A program made the position numbers and the translations under genes. Below are positions 53,183-62,469 of a stretch of DNA of 64,000 nucleotides, in pieces. The stretch's first letter is position 1. Every line of letters begins with the position of its first letter. The notes under the pieces are model-generated. The model was given only the letters and a program-made list of their open reading frames with translations. It did no database searches and was not told the origin of the DNA. The stretch is from Lentzea albida (GTDB taxonomy: Bacteria > Actinomycetota > Actinomycetes > Mycobacteriales > Pseudonocardiaceae): positions 1-64,000 of the forward strand of contig NZ_FOFV01000004.1 of the NCBI RefSeq assembly GCF_900111005.1, in the 5' to 3' direction.

Positions 53183-54925
53183 TCAGCCCGGGTAGAAGAC
53201 CAGCGCGTTCGACGGCACCCGGATCGTGCTCGCCCGCCACACGTCCGTGATGTCCGAAGCCGACCACAGCCCCGAGGAGTCGATCACCTGCACCTGGCGC
53301 GCCGCGGCCGCCGCCACCGATCCCACCGGCACGGTGAGGTTCGACTGGCTGTAGCGGTCGATGCGGTAGCCGTCGGTGTAGACCTTCGTCACCGGCCACG
53401 AGGGCAGCGAGGAGGAGACCGCCAGCACGTCCTGGGAGAGCCAGTCGATCGACTGCACGGCCGAGCCGAGGTTGGTCGGCTGCAGCTGCCGGGGTGAGCG
53501 CAGGGCCACGTCCTGGTTGTTGCGGACCACCGACGCGATGTAGAGCTTGCCCGAGATCACCATGGCGGCGCGGGTGCCGTCGCGGGAGAGGCGGAGTTCG
53601 CTGATCGCGCCGAAGTCCTTGAGGTCGGTGACGTTGACGGCCTTCGCGGTCCAGCTGCCGTTGTCGGACCTGGTCACGCGCGCGACCGAGTTGCCGTTGA
53701 CGGCGGTCCAGAACTCCGCGCCCGGTTCCTTGGGGCCGCTGGAGAGCAGCCACGTGGGTCTCGTCAGCGTGTTCGCTGTCAGGTCCACTTCGGACAGGTC
53801 CTGCTCCAGCTCGCCCACGCGCAGCCGCATGGCGCCGCCGGAGCGCGCGACCACGGCCAGGCGTGAGCCGTCGAGCGACTGCGCCGCCGAGACCACGTTG
53901 TACGCGCCGGCGCCCGCGGGGCCCTTGATCAGGTTGCCGTCGGCCAGCGACCGGACCGTCCCGTCCGACACGAGCATTCCCTGGAGGTTCGCGTTCAGCG
54001 CCAGCAACGCCTCACCCGCGGTCGCCGACACGTCGGACGGCCGGTAGTCGCGCTGGTCCGGCAGGATCTGCTGGCCGTCGACGAGCACGCGCACGCGCGA
54101 CGACGTGATGCCCTGGTACGACTTCACGATCTGGGCCACGATCTGCTTGCGCTTCTCGGGGGTCATGTCCTTGCCCACGTTGGTGAGGTTCACCTCCAAC
54201 GCGCCGTCGTCGGCCTCCAGCGTGTCCGAGAACTTCTGGGTCTCCGGGCCGAGCGAGCTCACCAGCGTGTCGCGCACGGCGTCGCCCGGGCCCGCGATCA
54301 TCAGCTCGGTGACGCGGGTCGGGATGCTCGTCGCCGGCGGGATCACGACGTAGCGCGGATCCGGCACCAGCACGGTGAACTCGGGGTTGTAGAAGTACAG
54401 CGTCACCCGCTTGTACGTGGCGTTGAACAGGTTCTGCGGCATGTGCACGCCCGCGGGCGGCGTGGAGATGCGCCACTGGTTGTCGCTGTTGCGCTCGACC
54501 TTCACCGGGACGTCGAGCTTGCCGAGCTGAGGGACGAATGCGTTGTCACTGCCCAGCCTGCCGACGTAGTTGCCCTGCAGCTGGATGGTCTGCGTCTTGT
54601 CCTGCGTCACCTGCGAGGTCGGCACGGGCACGGTCGAGAAGCCGGTCTCGATGATGGTGGGGTTCTTGCTGTCCCAGTTCTTGCTGGCCTCGGGCGTCAG
54701 GAACGCGCGGGCGGCCGCGTAGTCGCCGTCCGGGCTCGCCGTCGCCTCGATGAAGTCGCGCACGAGCGTGAGCGGGTCGATGTTCGGGCGCGGTTCCGGC
54801 GCGGCCGGCATGTTGGACGACTTGTTGTCCTTGGAGCCGATCGGTTTCGGCTGGGTGTTCGTCGGGATCGCGGCGCACCCGGACAGGGTCACGAGAACGA
54901 GCACCAACCACGCCAGCCGCTTCAC
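53183..54925 (-). CDS. lpqB: Lipoprotein LpqB
   Basis: 580 residues from GTG 54925, overlapping the mtrB stop (GTGA). Lipobox TLSGC (C17). Two N-terminal GerMN-like domains (about 60-320; PLTLVRDFIEATASPDGDYA is typical) and a C-terminal beta-propeller (about 340-580). LpqB binds the extracellular part of MtrB and tunes MtrA phosphorylation. Third gene of mtrA-mtrB-lpqB. Confidence 0.95.
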   Translation of the reverse strand: MKRLAWLVLVLVTLSGCAAIPTNTQPKPIGSKDNKSSNMPAAPEPRPNIDPLTLVRDFIEATASPDGDYAAARAFLTPEASKNWDSKNPTIIETGFSTVPVPTSQVTQDKTQTIQLQGNYVGRLGSDNAFVPQLGKLDVPVKVERNSDNQWRISTPPAGVHMPQNLFNATYKRVTLYFYNPEFTVLVPDPRYVVIPPATSIPTRVTELMIAGPGDAVRDTLVSSLGPETQKFSDTLEADDGALEVNLTNVGKDMTPEKRKQIVAQIVKSYQGITSSRVRVLVDGQQILPDQRDYRPSDVSATAGEALLALNANLQGMLVSDGTVRSLADGNLIKGPAGAGAYNVVSAAQSLDGSRLAVVARSGGAMRLRVGELEQDLSEVDLTANTLTRPTWLLSSGPKEPGAEFWTAVNGNSVARVTRSDNGSWTAKAVNVTDLKDFGAISELRLSRDGTRAAMVISGKLYIASVVRNNQDVALRSPRQLQPTNLGSAVQSIDWLSQDVLAVSSSLPSWPVTKVYTDGYRIDRYSQSNLTVPVGSVAAAAARQVQVIDSSGLWSASDITDVWRASTIRVPSNALVFYPG

Positions 54926-56691
54926 CGCACTTCCTCCGAAAACTCGTCCGCCTTCGTGCCGGTCTTGTCCGCGGGGGGCCCGTCGACGGGCTCCGCCGGC
55001 TGCCAGGTGATCTCCTCCGGCCGCAGCTCGATCTCGCCCGGCTCCTCCTCGGCGATCGGTTCCTCGACCACCACGACGGGTTCGAGTTCCAGGGCCGGCG
55101 CGAGCGGCAGCGGGCTCTCGCGCAGTTCCTCGCCGTGCCTGCGGGGCAACGTCAACCGGAACACGGCACCGTGGCCGGGCTCGCCCCACGCCTCCAGCCA
55201 GCCGCCGTGCAGCCGGGCGTCCTCCAGCGAGATCGACAGGCCGAGGCCGGTGCCACCGGTGCGGCGGTTGCGCGACGGGTCGGCCCGCCAGAAGCGGCTG
55301 AACACCAGCTCGGCCTCGCCCTTGCGCAGACCGACCCCGTGGTCCCGCACGGTGATCGCGACGGCGTCGTCGTTGCCGCGCATGGTGAGCTCGACCGGCT
55401 GGCCCTCGCCGTGGTCGATGGCGTTCGCGAGCAGGTTGCGCAGGATCCGTTCCACGCGCCGGGAATCGAGCTCGGCGACGAGCTCGGAATCGGGCAGGTC
55501 CAGCACCACGGGCGAGTTGGCGGACGTCGAGATCGCACGCACCGAGTCGTGCGCACGGCGTGCCAGGACGCGGATGTCGACCTGGTCCGCGGTCAGCTCC
55601 TCGACACCGGCGTCCAGGCGGGAGATCTCCAGCAGGTCGCCCAGCAGCGACTCGAACCTGTCGAGCTCGTCCACGAGCAGTTCGGTGGACCGCGCGAGCC
55701 CGGCGGGGAACTGTTCGCGCGAGGCGTGCAGGACGTCCGCGGCCATGCGGACCGTCGTCAACGGCGTGCGCAGCTCGTGCGAGACGTCGGAGGTGAACCG
55801 GCGCTGCAGCTGGCCGAACTCCTCCAGCTGCTTGAACTGCGCCTGGATCGACTCGGCCATCTCGTTGAAGGACTCGGCCAGGCGCGCCACGTCGTCCTCG
55901 CCGACGACGTGCATGCGTTCGTGCAGCGTGCCGTCGGCGAACCGCTCCGCGACCTCGGCCGCCTGGCGGACCGGCCGCACCACCTGGCGCGTCACGAGGT
56001 TCGCGATGAGGGCGAGGAGGACCAGCAGGACGATGCCGCCGACCGCGAGCGTGGACTGCACGACCTCGGCCGTGCGCTGCTCCGCGGTCAGCGGGAAGAT
56101 CAGGTACAGCTGCATCGAGCGCGCGGACGTGCTGATCGGCAGGCCCACGACGAACAACGTCGTCGGCGTGTTGTCGCGCTGCACGGTGTGGATCTGCGTG
56201 CCGGAGCCGCCGTCCTCGACCATCTCCCGCAGGCCGCGGGGGACGTCGTCGAGCTTGCCGACCGACGGCACCCGCCCGACGCCCGCGGCGCCCAGGCCGT
56301 CGGCCAGCACCGGTTCGAACGCGCCGGCGCCCGCCGTCGTGGCGTCGGTGCCGTTGCCGCCGACGGCGAGCTTGTTGATCGCGCTGGTGAACCGCGTCTG
56401 GACGCTGTCCGGGCCGGGGTTCAGACCGACCAGGTCGTTCTGGATGAGGCTGCGCGACGCCAGCGCCTGGCGCACCGCGGCCTCGTCCTTGGTGCTCAGC
56501 AGCTGGTTGGTGATCTGCATCTGCAGCACCATTCCCAGCACGAACACCACGGCCGACGAGAGCGCGAGCGTGGACACGACGACGCGCAACTGCAGCGAAC
56601 GACGCCAGAGGTCACCAAACGCGGCCCATCGCCTGCGCGCCTCCTCCACGAGGAACTGCGCCTTGGCGACGACCGGCCGTACGAACTTCAT
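54922..56691 (-). CDS. mtrB: Sensor histidine kinase MtrB
   Basis: 589 residues from ATG 56691, ten bases after the mtrA stop. Membrane helix 1 VVSTLALSSAVVFVLGMVLQ, an extracellular sensor of about 160 residues, helix 2 LAVGGIVLLVLLALIANLVT, HAMP, HisKA VSHELRTPLTTVRM (phospho-His) and HATPase with NLLANAIDHGEG and RTGGTGLGLSIS. The acidic C-terminal tail (about 65 residues, ELEPVVVVEEPIAEEEPGE) is longer than in mycobacteria. It controls cell-wall and septum genes through MtrA. Confidence 0.95.
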   Translation of the reverse strand: MKFVRPVVAKAQFLVEEARRRWAAFGDLWRRSLQLRVVVSTLALSSAVVFVLGMVLQMQITNQLLSTKDEAAVRQALASRSLIQNDLVGLNPGPDSVQTRFTSAINKLAVGGNGTDATTAGAGAFEPVLADGLGAAGVGRVPSVGKLDDVPRGLREMVEDGGSGTQIHTVQRDNTPTTLFVVGLPISTSARSMQLYLIFPLTAEQRTAEVVQSTLAVGGIVLLVLLALIANLVTRQVVRPVRQAAEVAERFADGTLHERMHVVGEDDVARLAESFNEMAESIQAQFKQLEEFGQLQRRFTSDVSHELRTPLTTVRMAADVLHASREQFPAGLARSTELLVDELDRFESLLGDLLEISRLDAGVEELTADQVDIRVLARRAHDSVRAISTSANSPVVLDLPDSELVAELDSRRVERILRNLLANAIDHGEGQPVELTMRGNDDAVAITVRDHGVGLRKGEAELVFSRFWRADPSRNRRTGGTGLGLSISLEDARLHGGWLEAWGEPGHGAVFRLTLPRRHGEELRESPLPLAPALELEPVVVVEEPIAEEEPGEIELRPEEITWQPAEPVDGPPADKTGTKADEFSEEVR

Positions 56692-56701
56692 ACGCCACCT
56701 G

Positions 56702-57388
56702 TCACGGAGGGCCGGCCTTGTACCCGACACCGCGGACAGTCAACACCACCTCGGGGTGTTCCGGGTCCCGTTCGACCTTGGAACGCAGCCGCTGCACGTG
56801 GACGTTCACCAGGCGGGTGTCGGCGGCGTGGCGGTAACCCCACACCTGCTCGAGCAGCACCTCGCGGGTGAACACCTGGCGCGGCTTGCGGGCGAGCGCG
56901 ACGAGGAGGTCGAACTCCAGCGGCGTGAGCTGGATCGGCCTGCCCTCGCGCAGCACCTCGTGGCCGGGGACGTCGATGGTGAGGTCGCCGATCTGCAGCA
57001 CCTCGGACGGCTCGGCCTCGGTGCGCCGCAGGCGCGCCCGGATGCGGGCGACCAGTTCCTTCGGCTTGAACGGCTTGACGACGTAGTCGTCCGCGCCGGA
57101 CTCGAGGCCCAGCACCACGTCGACCGTGTCGCTCTTCGCGGTGAGCATCACGATCGGCACGCCCGACTCGGACCTGATCGCCTTGCAGACGTCGATGCCG
57201 TTCATGCCGGGCAGCATCAGGTCGAGCAGCACGAGGTCGGGCTTGAGCTCGCGCAGCGCGGGCAGGGCACGGGCACCGTCGGCGACCACCGCGGTGTCGA
57301 AGCCCTCCCCGCGCAACACGATCGTCAGCATCTCCGCCAGGGCGGGGTCGTCATCGACGACGAGCACGCGTGCCTTCATACCCAACAT
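56702..57388 (-). CDS. mtrA: Response regulator MtrA
   Basis: 228 residues from ATG 57388 (MLGMKARVLVVDDD), the same length as mycobacterial MtrA, which places the phospho-acceptor at D56 (LVLLDLMLPG). Receiver domain 1-125 with VKPFKPKEL; OmpR-type winged helix with RKPRQVFTREVLLEQVWGYR and VQRLRSKVERDP. Essential regulator of division and wall genes. ATG 57379 is an alternative. Confidence 0.96.
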   Translation of the reverse strand: MLGMKARVLVVDDDPALAEMLTIVLRGEGFDTAVVADGARALPALRELKPDLVLLDLMLPGMNGIDVCKAIRSESGVPIVMLTAKSDTVDVVLGLESGADDYVVKPFKPKELVARIRARLRRTEAEPSEVLQIGDLTIDVPGHEVLREGRPIQLTPLEFDLLVALARKPRQVFTREVLLEQVWGYRHAADTRLVNVHVQRLRSKVERDPEHPEVVLTVRGVGYKAGPP

Positions 57389-57565
57389 CGTTGCACTGCC
57401 GGTCGGGCGTTCGCGCACCGCCCACGCTCCGTTGCTGCTGGTGGCGGTGTGCGCTCGTTCGGTCACCGGCCGGAACTGCCGTTCCACGTACCCCACCTCG
57501 CCCCGTTTGACCTGCTCGTCGCGGGAGTAACCGCGCGAGCGCCGCCTTTCGTTACCCGGGCGTTG

Positions 57566-58414
57566 TCAGGTCGTGCGGACGGCGGAGGCCAGCCAGATGC
57601 GCGCGTCACCCACCTTGTGCGGGTCGGTGATCGCGGGCACCGCGCGCTCGTGCCGCGCGGCCAGGTCGACCTGGTGGGTGACCTCGGCGTCCCAGCCGTA
57701 GCCGTCGAGCCACTCGACCGGATCCTCCACGTCGGACTGCCAGCGGGCGTCCAGCGCGTCGAACCGCCGGTGCACCGCCTTCATCTGGGGCAGGTCGCGG
57801 AAGGCGCGGTTGACGTGTTCGAGGGCGAGGGTGCTGCCGCGGGCGGACAACGCGCTCACCCAGTAGAGGACCTGCTCCCCCGCGTCCGGCGGCAGGAACA
57901 TGAAGAGGCCCTCCAGCAGCCACGCCGTGGGCCTCTTCGGGTCGAACCCCGCGCGGATGAGCGCTGTCGCCCAGTCGTCGCGCAGGTCGCACGGGACGAC
58001 GACCCGGTCGCAGGCGGGCACGGCGACCTGCTCCCGCAGGGCGTCCTCCTTGAACTCGAGCAGCTCGGGCAGGTCGAGCTCGAAGAGTCTTGTGCCCGGC
58101 GGCCACTGCAGCCGGAACGCTCTTGTGTCGAGGCCCGCCGCCATGACCACCACCTGGGGGTGGGCGGCGGCGAGCAGCTCGTCGTCGAAGTACCGGGTGC
58201 GCAGGACGAAGTGGTCACCCGCGAGGGTGCGCACGCCGTTGAGGTCGCTCGCGGAGCCGGCGGCCTCCACGAGTCCCGCGGCATAAGGGTCGTCGAAGAG
58301 GGGGTGCGGGTGGGCTTGCTCGTTGGCACGGGCGGCAGCGATCAGGACCGCCGTACGGGCGACACCGACCGGAGGACGCTGCAGGACACGCTTCAAATTC
58401 GATTCTCCTATCAC
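57566..58414 (-). CDS. Leucine carboxyl methyltransferase-family O-methyltransferase
   Basis: 282 residues. GVARTAVLIAAARANEQAHP, VVVMAAGLDTRAFRL (SAM motif I), FELDLPELLEFK and LLEGLFMFLPPDA are diagnostic of the LCM/PPM fold, here of the actinobacterial natural-product and unknown-function type. No biosynthetic genes surround it. It sits between mtrA and tmk, where M. tuberculosis has no such gene. Confidence 0.86.
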   Translation of the reverse strand: MIGESNLKRVLQRPPVGVARTAVLIAAARANEQAHPHPLFDDPYAAGLVEAAGSASDLNGVRTLAGDHFVLRTRYFDDELLAAAHPQVVVMAAGLDTRAFRLQWPPGTRLFELDLPELLEFKEDALREQVAVPACDRVVVPCDLRDDWATALIRAGFDPKRPTAWLLEGLFMFLPPDAGEQVLYWVSALSARGSTLALEHVNRAFRDLPQMKAVHRRFDALDARWQSDVEDPVEWLDGYGWDAEVTHQVDLAARHERAVPAITDPHKVGDARIWLASAVRTT

Positions 58415-58470
58415 TCACAGTGACATCCGGACACTCGATCGTGTCAATCGGTACGCACGTGAGCGACCAC

Positions 58471-59115
58471 TCAAGGAGTGAAGAGTGGTCCCAGAAGCGA
58501 AGAAAAGTTCACGTTTGACCGCCCGTCCACGACCTGCCAAGGGGCCAACCAGTTGATTTTCGCCAATCCGTCGTAGACCACGCCACACCGGGCCTGCAGC
58601 GACCCATCGGATTCGTAAATGTCGCGGGCCCGCGAGTCGTCGTCCTGCTCGCGTCTCGCGGCGCGCTCCGCCGCGACCTCGACAGGCACGCGCAGGAGGA
58701 GGTGGAGATCGGGCACGGGCAGCCCGAAGCGTTCGATCTCGAGCTCGTGGACCCACCGCACGAACTCGCCGTGCTCGTCCTGGTGCAGCCGCGCGGCGCT
58801 GTACGCGGCGCTCGACGCCACGTACCGGTCGAGCAGGACCACGTCGTGCTCCTCGAGGTCCTTGCGGATCTCGTCGGCCGCGCCGCGCCGGTCGAGCGCG
58901 TAGAGGACGGCCATGCCGTAGACCGAGTCGCTTAGGTCACCGAGCCTGCCGTACAGGCCGTCGCGGACCAGGTCGGCGTGCACGCTCTGGCCGTAGCGCG
59001 GGAACGCGTGGCTCGCCACGGTCCTGCCCTGAGCGGTCAGAGTTTCGGTCAGTCCGCCGGCCAGAGTGCGCTTGCCGGCGCCGTCCAGACCTTCGATCAC
59101 CACGAGCTTTCCCAC
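58471..59115 (-). CDS. tmk: Thymidylate kinase, mycobacterial type
   Basis: 214 residues. P-loop EGLDGAGKRTLAGGL (8-22), DRY/catalytic region LLDRYVASSAAYSAAR and lid segment RAARREQDDDSRARDIYESD. The GLDGAGKRTL P-loop and the DRYVAS form match M. tuberculosis Tmk (Rv3247c). It phosphorylates dTMP to dTDP. Confidence 0.94.
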   Translation of the reverse strand: MGKLVVIEGLDGAGKRTLAGGLTETLTAQGRTVASHAFPRYGQSVHADLVRDGLYGRLGDLSDSVYGMAVLYALDRRGAADEIRKDLEEHDVVLLDRYVASSAAYSAARLHQDEHGEFVRWVHELEIERFGLPVPDLHLLLRVPVEVAAERAARREQDDDSRARDIYESDGSLQARCGVVYDGLAKINWLAPWQVVDGRSNVNFSSLLGPLFTP

Positions 59116-59259
59116 GCCAGAACCCTAACGGGACCGGTTCCGGGCACTCACACGGCCGCAGTTCGTCCCCCACACGGGCGAAATCCGATCTTTCGATCAC
59201 CAGAACGAGTGACTACGGTGAACAGTCACACGGCGCGTGTGTGAAGGGTAGGTGCCGCG

Positions 59260-60228
59260 GTGGCCGCGGATTCCGGGCACGCCGGATCGGTCGGAGAACC
59301 GAACGGGCACCCGACCGGGGGTTTGCCGACCCCGCTCGCCGAGACGCTGCGCTACGGGCCTTTCCACCGCGCACTGCGCGAGGCGATCGCCCACCGGGGC
59401 CTCTCGCTCGCGAGGCTGCGCGCACATCTCGAGCAACTGGGTGTCCAAGTGGGCCAGTCGACGCTCTCGTACTGGCAACGCGGCCTGCGCCACCCCGAGG
59501 TACCGCGCGCCATCAGCACGGTGCGCGCGCTGGAGACCGTGCTGCGCCTGCCGCCATCGTCCTTGTTGGACCTCATCGGCCCGCGCAACGCGAACACCTA
59601 CGCCCCGCGCCCGGTCGCGACCTGGCCGGAGCCCGCGCCGCTGCTCGCGTCGTTCGAGTCCGTACCGGAGGCCGCGCGGGGCAACGCCGACCTCGAAGTG
59701 CTCTCCGTGCACGACACCGTCCAGATAGGCATGCACCGCGAGCAACGCTCCATCACCACACGGCTGGTCGTGCGGGCGGTGCGGCAGGGACCGGACCGGT
59801 ACCTGGCGATGCACAACGGCGACGACGGCTCGTTGATCGAGAACGCGATGGTCAGAGCGGGTGAGGGCTGCCGGCAGGGGCGTCTGCGCCGGGAAAGCGC
59901 TTCCCGGAACCTCGCCGTCGAGATGCTGTTCGACCGGCGGCTCGCGGCGGGCGAGGAGCACGTCTTCAGCTTCACGATCGTCGACGACACGGGCAACGCG
60001 ACGCCGGGCCACCACCGCACGTTCCGCGACACCTGCGGCTCGTACCTCGTGCAGCTGTCGTTCCACCGGCGTGCGATGCCCGCGCGCTGCATGAAGCAGT
60101 TCCTGGCCTCGGCCGACGCGACGCCGGTCGACGTCGACGAGCTCGTGTGCGGGCTCGGCGGCGTCGTCAGCGCCTACTTCGGTGACGTCGGGCCGGGCAT
60201 CGCGGGCATCGCCGGCGAGTGGAGCTAG
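59260..60228 (+). CDS. Helix-turn-helix protein of unknown function
   Basis: 322 residues from GTG. An XRE-like N-terminal domain (about 30-105: FHRALREAIAHRGLSLARLR, GQSTLSYWQRGLRHPEVPRA) is joined to a beta-rich C-terminal domain (about 130-322: EVLSVHDTVQIGMHREQRSI, RDTCGSYLVQLSFHRRAMPA). I do not recognise the C-terminal part. Such proteins recur in Pseudonocardiales and Streptomyces genomes. It lies divergent from tmk and convergent to the TerD-like gene. Confidence 0.7.
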   Translation: MAADSGHAGSVGEPNGHPTGGLPTPLAETLRYGPFHRALREAIAHRGLSLARLRAHLEQLGVQVGQSTLSYWQRGLRHPEVPRAISTVRALETVLRLPPSSLLDLIGPRNANTYAPRPVATWPEPAPLLASFESVPEAARGNADLEVLSVHDTVQIGMHREQRSITTRLVVRAVRQGPDRYLAMHNGDDGSLIENAMVRAGEGCRQGRLRRESASRNLAVEMLFDRRLAAGEEHVFSFTIVDDTGNATPGHHRTFRDTCGSYLVQLSFHRRAMPARCMKQFLASADATPVDVDELVCGLGGVVSAYFGDVGPGIAGIAGEWS

Positions 60229-60341
60229 GGGCGAGGAGAGCGAGGGGGCTAGAGACCGGCGCTCCGAAGAGCATTCCGGTTCCGGATTTAGGAGGAAGCC
60301 CTCTCATGGCCTCGCGTCGACCACGGTAGCAGTGCGGTGCC

Positions 60342-62384
60342 TCAGTCCGACAGCAGTTTCCCGAGTTCTGACACCGTGGTGACGGTTCCGGTCTCGTCCT
60401 GCGCCAGTCCAACGCGAATCGCCGGTGCGTCCACTGTGGACTCCTTGCGCGCGAATAGGTCCCGCAGCCTCGCCACGGTGAAGTACTTGCGCCGCAACGC
60501 CGCCGCGGCGATCAGCTTGACGACGTCGCGGTTCTCCTCGACCCGGTTGCCCCACGACGAGCCGCGCAGGTAGAGGTGCAGCCAGGTGCCGGACCAGGTG
60601 TCACCCTCGCGCTCGAACATCACCGGCAGCGCGACCTTTCCCTTGCCGCGCATGGAAGAACGCGCCCGCACGGTGCTCGGCTCGAACGGCTTGCCCATCT
60701 GGTCGAGGTCGCGGCTCATGAACCCGAACATCGACTCGGCGACGTCGTCGAACCCCTCACCCGAGTACACGTTCACCTGCGGCACGACGTACTTCGCGGT
60801 CGACTTGATCCGCTGCACGTCGATGAACTCCGTCGCACCGTTCGAGGCGTCCGTGACGTCACCCGAGTGGACGACGCCGCCGTCCTTCAGCTGCGTCCAC
60901 GACACCTGGCCCTTGTACTCGAACCTCTCGTTGAGCAGCACCGCGGACAGGTCGTAGTCGGTCCGCTTCGCCTGCTGCCTCCAGTGCACGAAGAACCGCA
61001 GCACGTCGCCGTCGAACGAGAGCTTCGACCCGCGCGGGAGCACGCCGAAGCCCTCCTCGACCCCGGTGAGCGGCACCACGACGTCGAGCACCTCGTCGTC
61101 GACGACGAGTTCGGAGTACTCCGGCAGCCGCCTGACCAGTTCGTTCTCGACCACCTCGACGATCTGCGCGACCGCTTCGGGCTCCAGCGGCTCGCGGTCG
61201 TCGTCGGCGATCCACACCTTGCGCGCACGGGTCGCGAAGACGCGGGCCGTGTCCGGCGTCGTGCGGTTCTCCAGGTGCTCCAGCACCGAGACGAGAACGC
61301 GGCTCGACACCTCGGGCACCGCCGCCGCGACGTGCGTCGCGAGGTCCTCGGCACCGTTGCGGAGCAACCGGTCGAGCTGGCGCAGCAACAGTCCCGGCGC
61401 CTTGGCGAGGATGCTGACGGCGCGCTCGACGTCGTTCTCCGCGAACGCCATCTCGACCTGCCCGGCGAACGACCGCGCGACCTTCTCCCGGCGCGCCACC
61501 GCGAAGACGTCCTGCGCACGGTCGAACGGGTACTCGTGCGGGTGCAACCGCTCGCCGAGCCGCTTCCACGCCTCGCGGTGTTGCCCGACATCACCGAGCT
61601 TGCTCTCGGCGATCTGGTCGAGGGCCTGCAACAACGCCCTGCGCTCCGGCCGCCGGAACGAACGGAAGCGCGTGGGCTCCTCGAGCGTCACGTCTCCCCC
61701 GGACGCCTCGGCCGCGAGCCGAAGCACGTCGGTGACGGTGTCGACGTCGCGCAACGGCCGCTGCGCGACGAGCCGGACGGCGTTGAGGATCGCGCGGTTC
61801 TCCCGCACGGGCACGTCGAGTTCGACGTCCTCGGCGAGCATCGCGAGCTCGCCGAGGACCGTCCTGTCGTTCTCCGCCAACGGGATCGGGCTCGTCGCGA
61901 GCTCCTCGAACAGCCGCTGCACCTCTTCCTCGAGCGTGCCACCGAGACGCACGACCGTGACGCGGTCCTTGAGCGAGGGGATCAGGTCGTCATGTGCCGC
62001 GAGCATCTCCTCGTACGAGTGCTGGACGCGGCCGTACTTCGGCAGGTCGAGCAGGTTGCCGGTCGGCTCGACGCCCTGTTCCACCGCGTCCCGCACGCAC
62101 TCCCACCAGAAGGCGAGCGTGCCCGGCACGTTGTGCGGGAACTCCTTGAAGTACGGGTTGTGCTGCCCGCGAGCCCCGATCAGCTCCTTGACCGCGCGTA
62201 CGACCTCGGCCGCGAACTCTTCGGCCGCCGCGAGGTTCGACACGTGTTCGAGCAGTTCGCGGCTCGCCTTGAAACCCGACCGGATCAGCGCCGCGTCCAG
62301 CTGCCTGGCGACGACGGCACCGTCACCCGGCGCACCGCCGGAGGTGGGCACGCGCAGGGTCTTCTTGATGATGGTCGTCCGCAC
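60342..62384 (-). CDS. 680-residue protein with TerD-like domain
   Basis: The first 430 residues are helical and charged with no known motif. From about 440 the sequence follows the TerD pattern: a hydrophobic start (VPLTGVEEGFGVLPRGSKLS), DYDLSAVLLNERFEYKGQVS (the DLDASA-like strand), GGVVHSGDVTDASNGATEF (the SGDN-type calcium loop), then the paired second half (KYVVPQVNVYSGEGFDDV). Key acidic residues of TerD are partly kept. The last 110 residues are basic and may be a separate helical tail. TerD proteins belong to tellurite/phage/stress systems. No other ter gene is visible here, so a stand-alone role is possible. Cytoplasmic; identity moderately sure. Confidence 0.65.
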   Translation of the reverse strand: MRTTIIKKTLRVPTSGGAPGDGAVVARQLDAALIRSGFKASRELLEHVSNLAAAEEFAAEVVRAVKELIGARGQHNPYFKEFPHNVPGTLAFWWECVRDAVEQGVEPTGNLLDLPKYGRVQHSYEEMLAAHDDLIPSLKDRVTVVRLGGTLEEEVQRLFEELATSPIPLAENDRTVLGELAMLAEDVELDVPVRENRAILNAVRLVAQRPLRDVDTVTDVLRLAAEASGGDVTLEEPTRFRSFRRPERRALLQALDQIAESKLGDVGQHREAWKRLGERLHPHEYPFDRAQDVFAVARREKVARSFAGQVEMAFAENDVERAVSILAKAPGLLLRQLDRLLRNGAEDLATHVAAAVPEVSSRVLVSVLEHLENRTTPDTARVFATRARKVWIADDDREPLEPEAVAQIVEVVENELVRRLPEYSELVVDDEVLDVVVPLTGVEEGFGVLPRGSKLSFDGDVLRFFVHWRQQAKRTDYDLSAVLLNERFEYKGQVSWTQLKDGGVVHSGDVTDASNGATEFIDVQRIKSTAKYVVPQVNVYSGEGFDDVAESMFGFMSRDLDQMGKPFEPSTVRARSSMRGKGKVALPVMFEREGDTWSGTWLHLYLRGSSWGNRVEENRDVVKLIAAAALRRKYFTVARLRDLFARKESTVDAPAIRVGLAQDETGTVTTVSELGKLLSD

Positions 62385-62469
62385 CCCGACAGTAAAACCC
62401 GCACGTCAACGCAATTCCACCCGTTTGGGCACGATGTTGTTCGGGCTCCAACGCCTAACGTCAGAGTGC

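Noticed and set aside
54443..58423. A 1326-residue plus-strand frame across lpqB-mtrB-mtrA
   Set aside because: It covers three well-identified minus-strand genes and has no domain; an artefact of high G+C in third positions.
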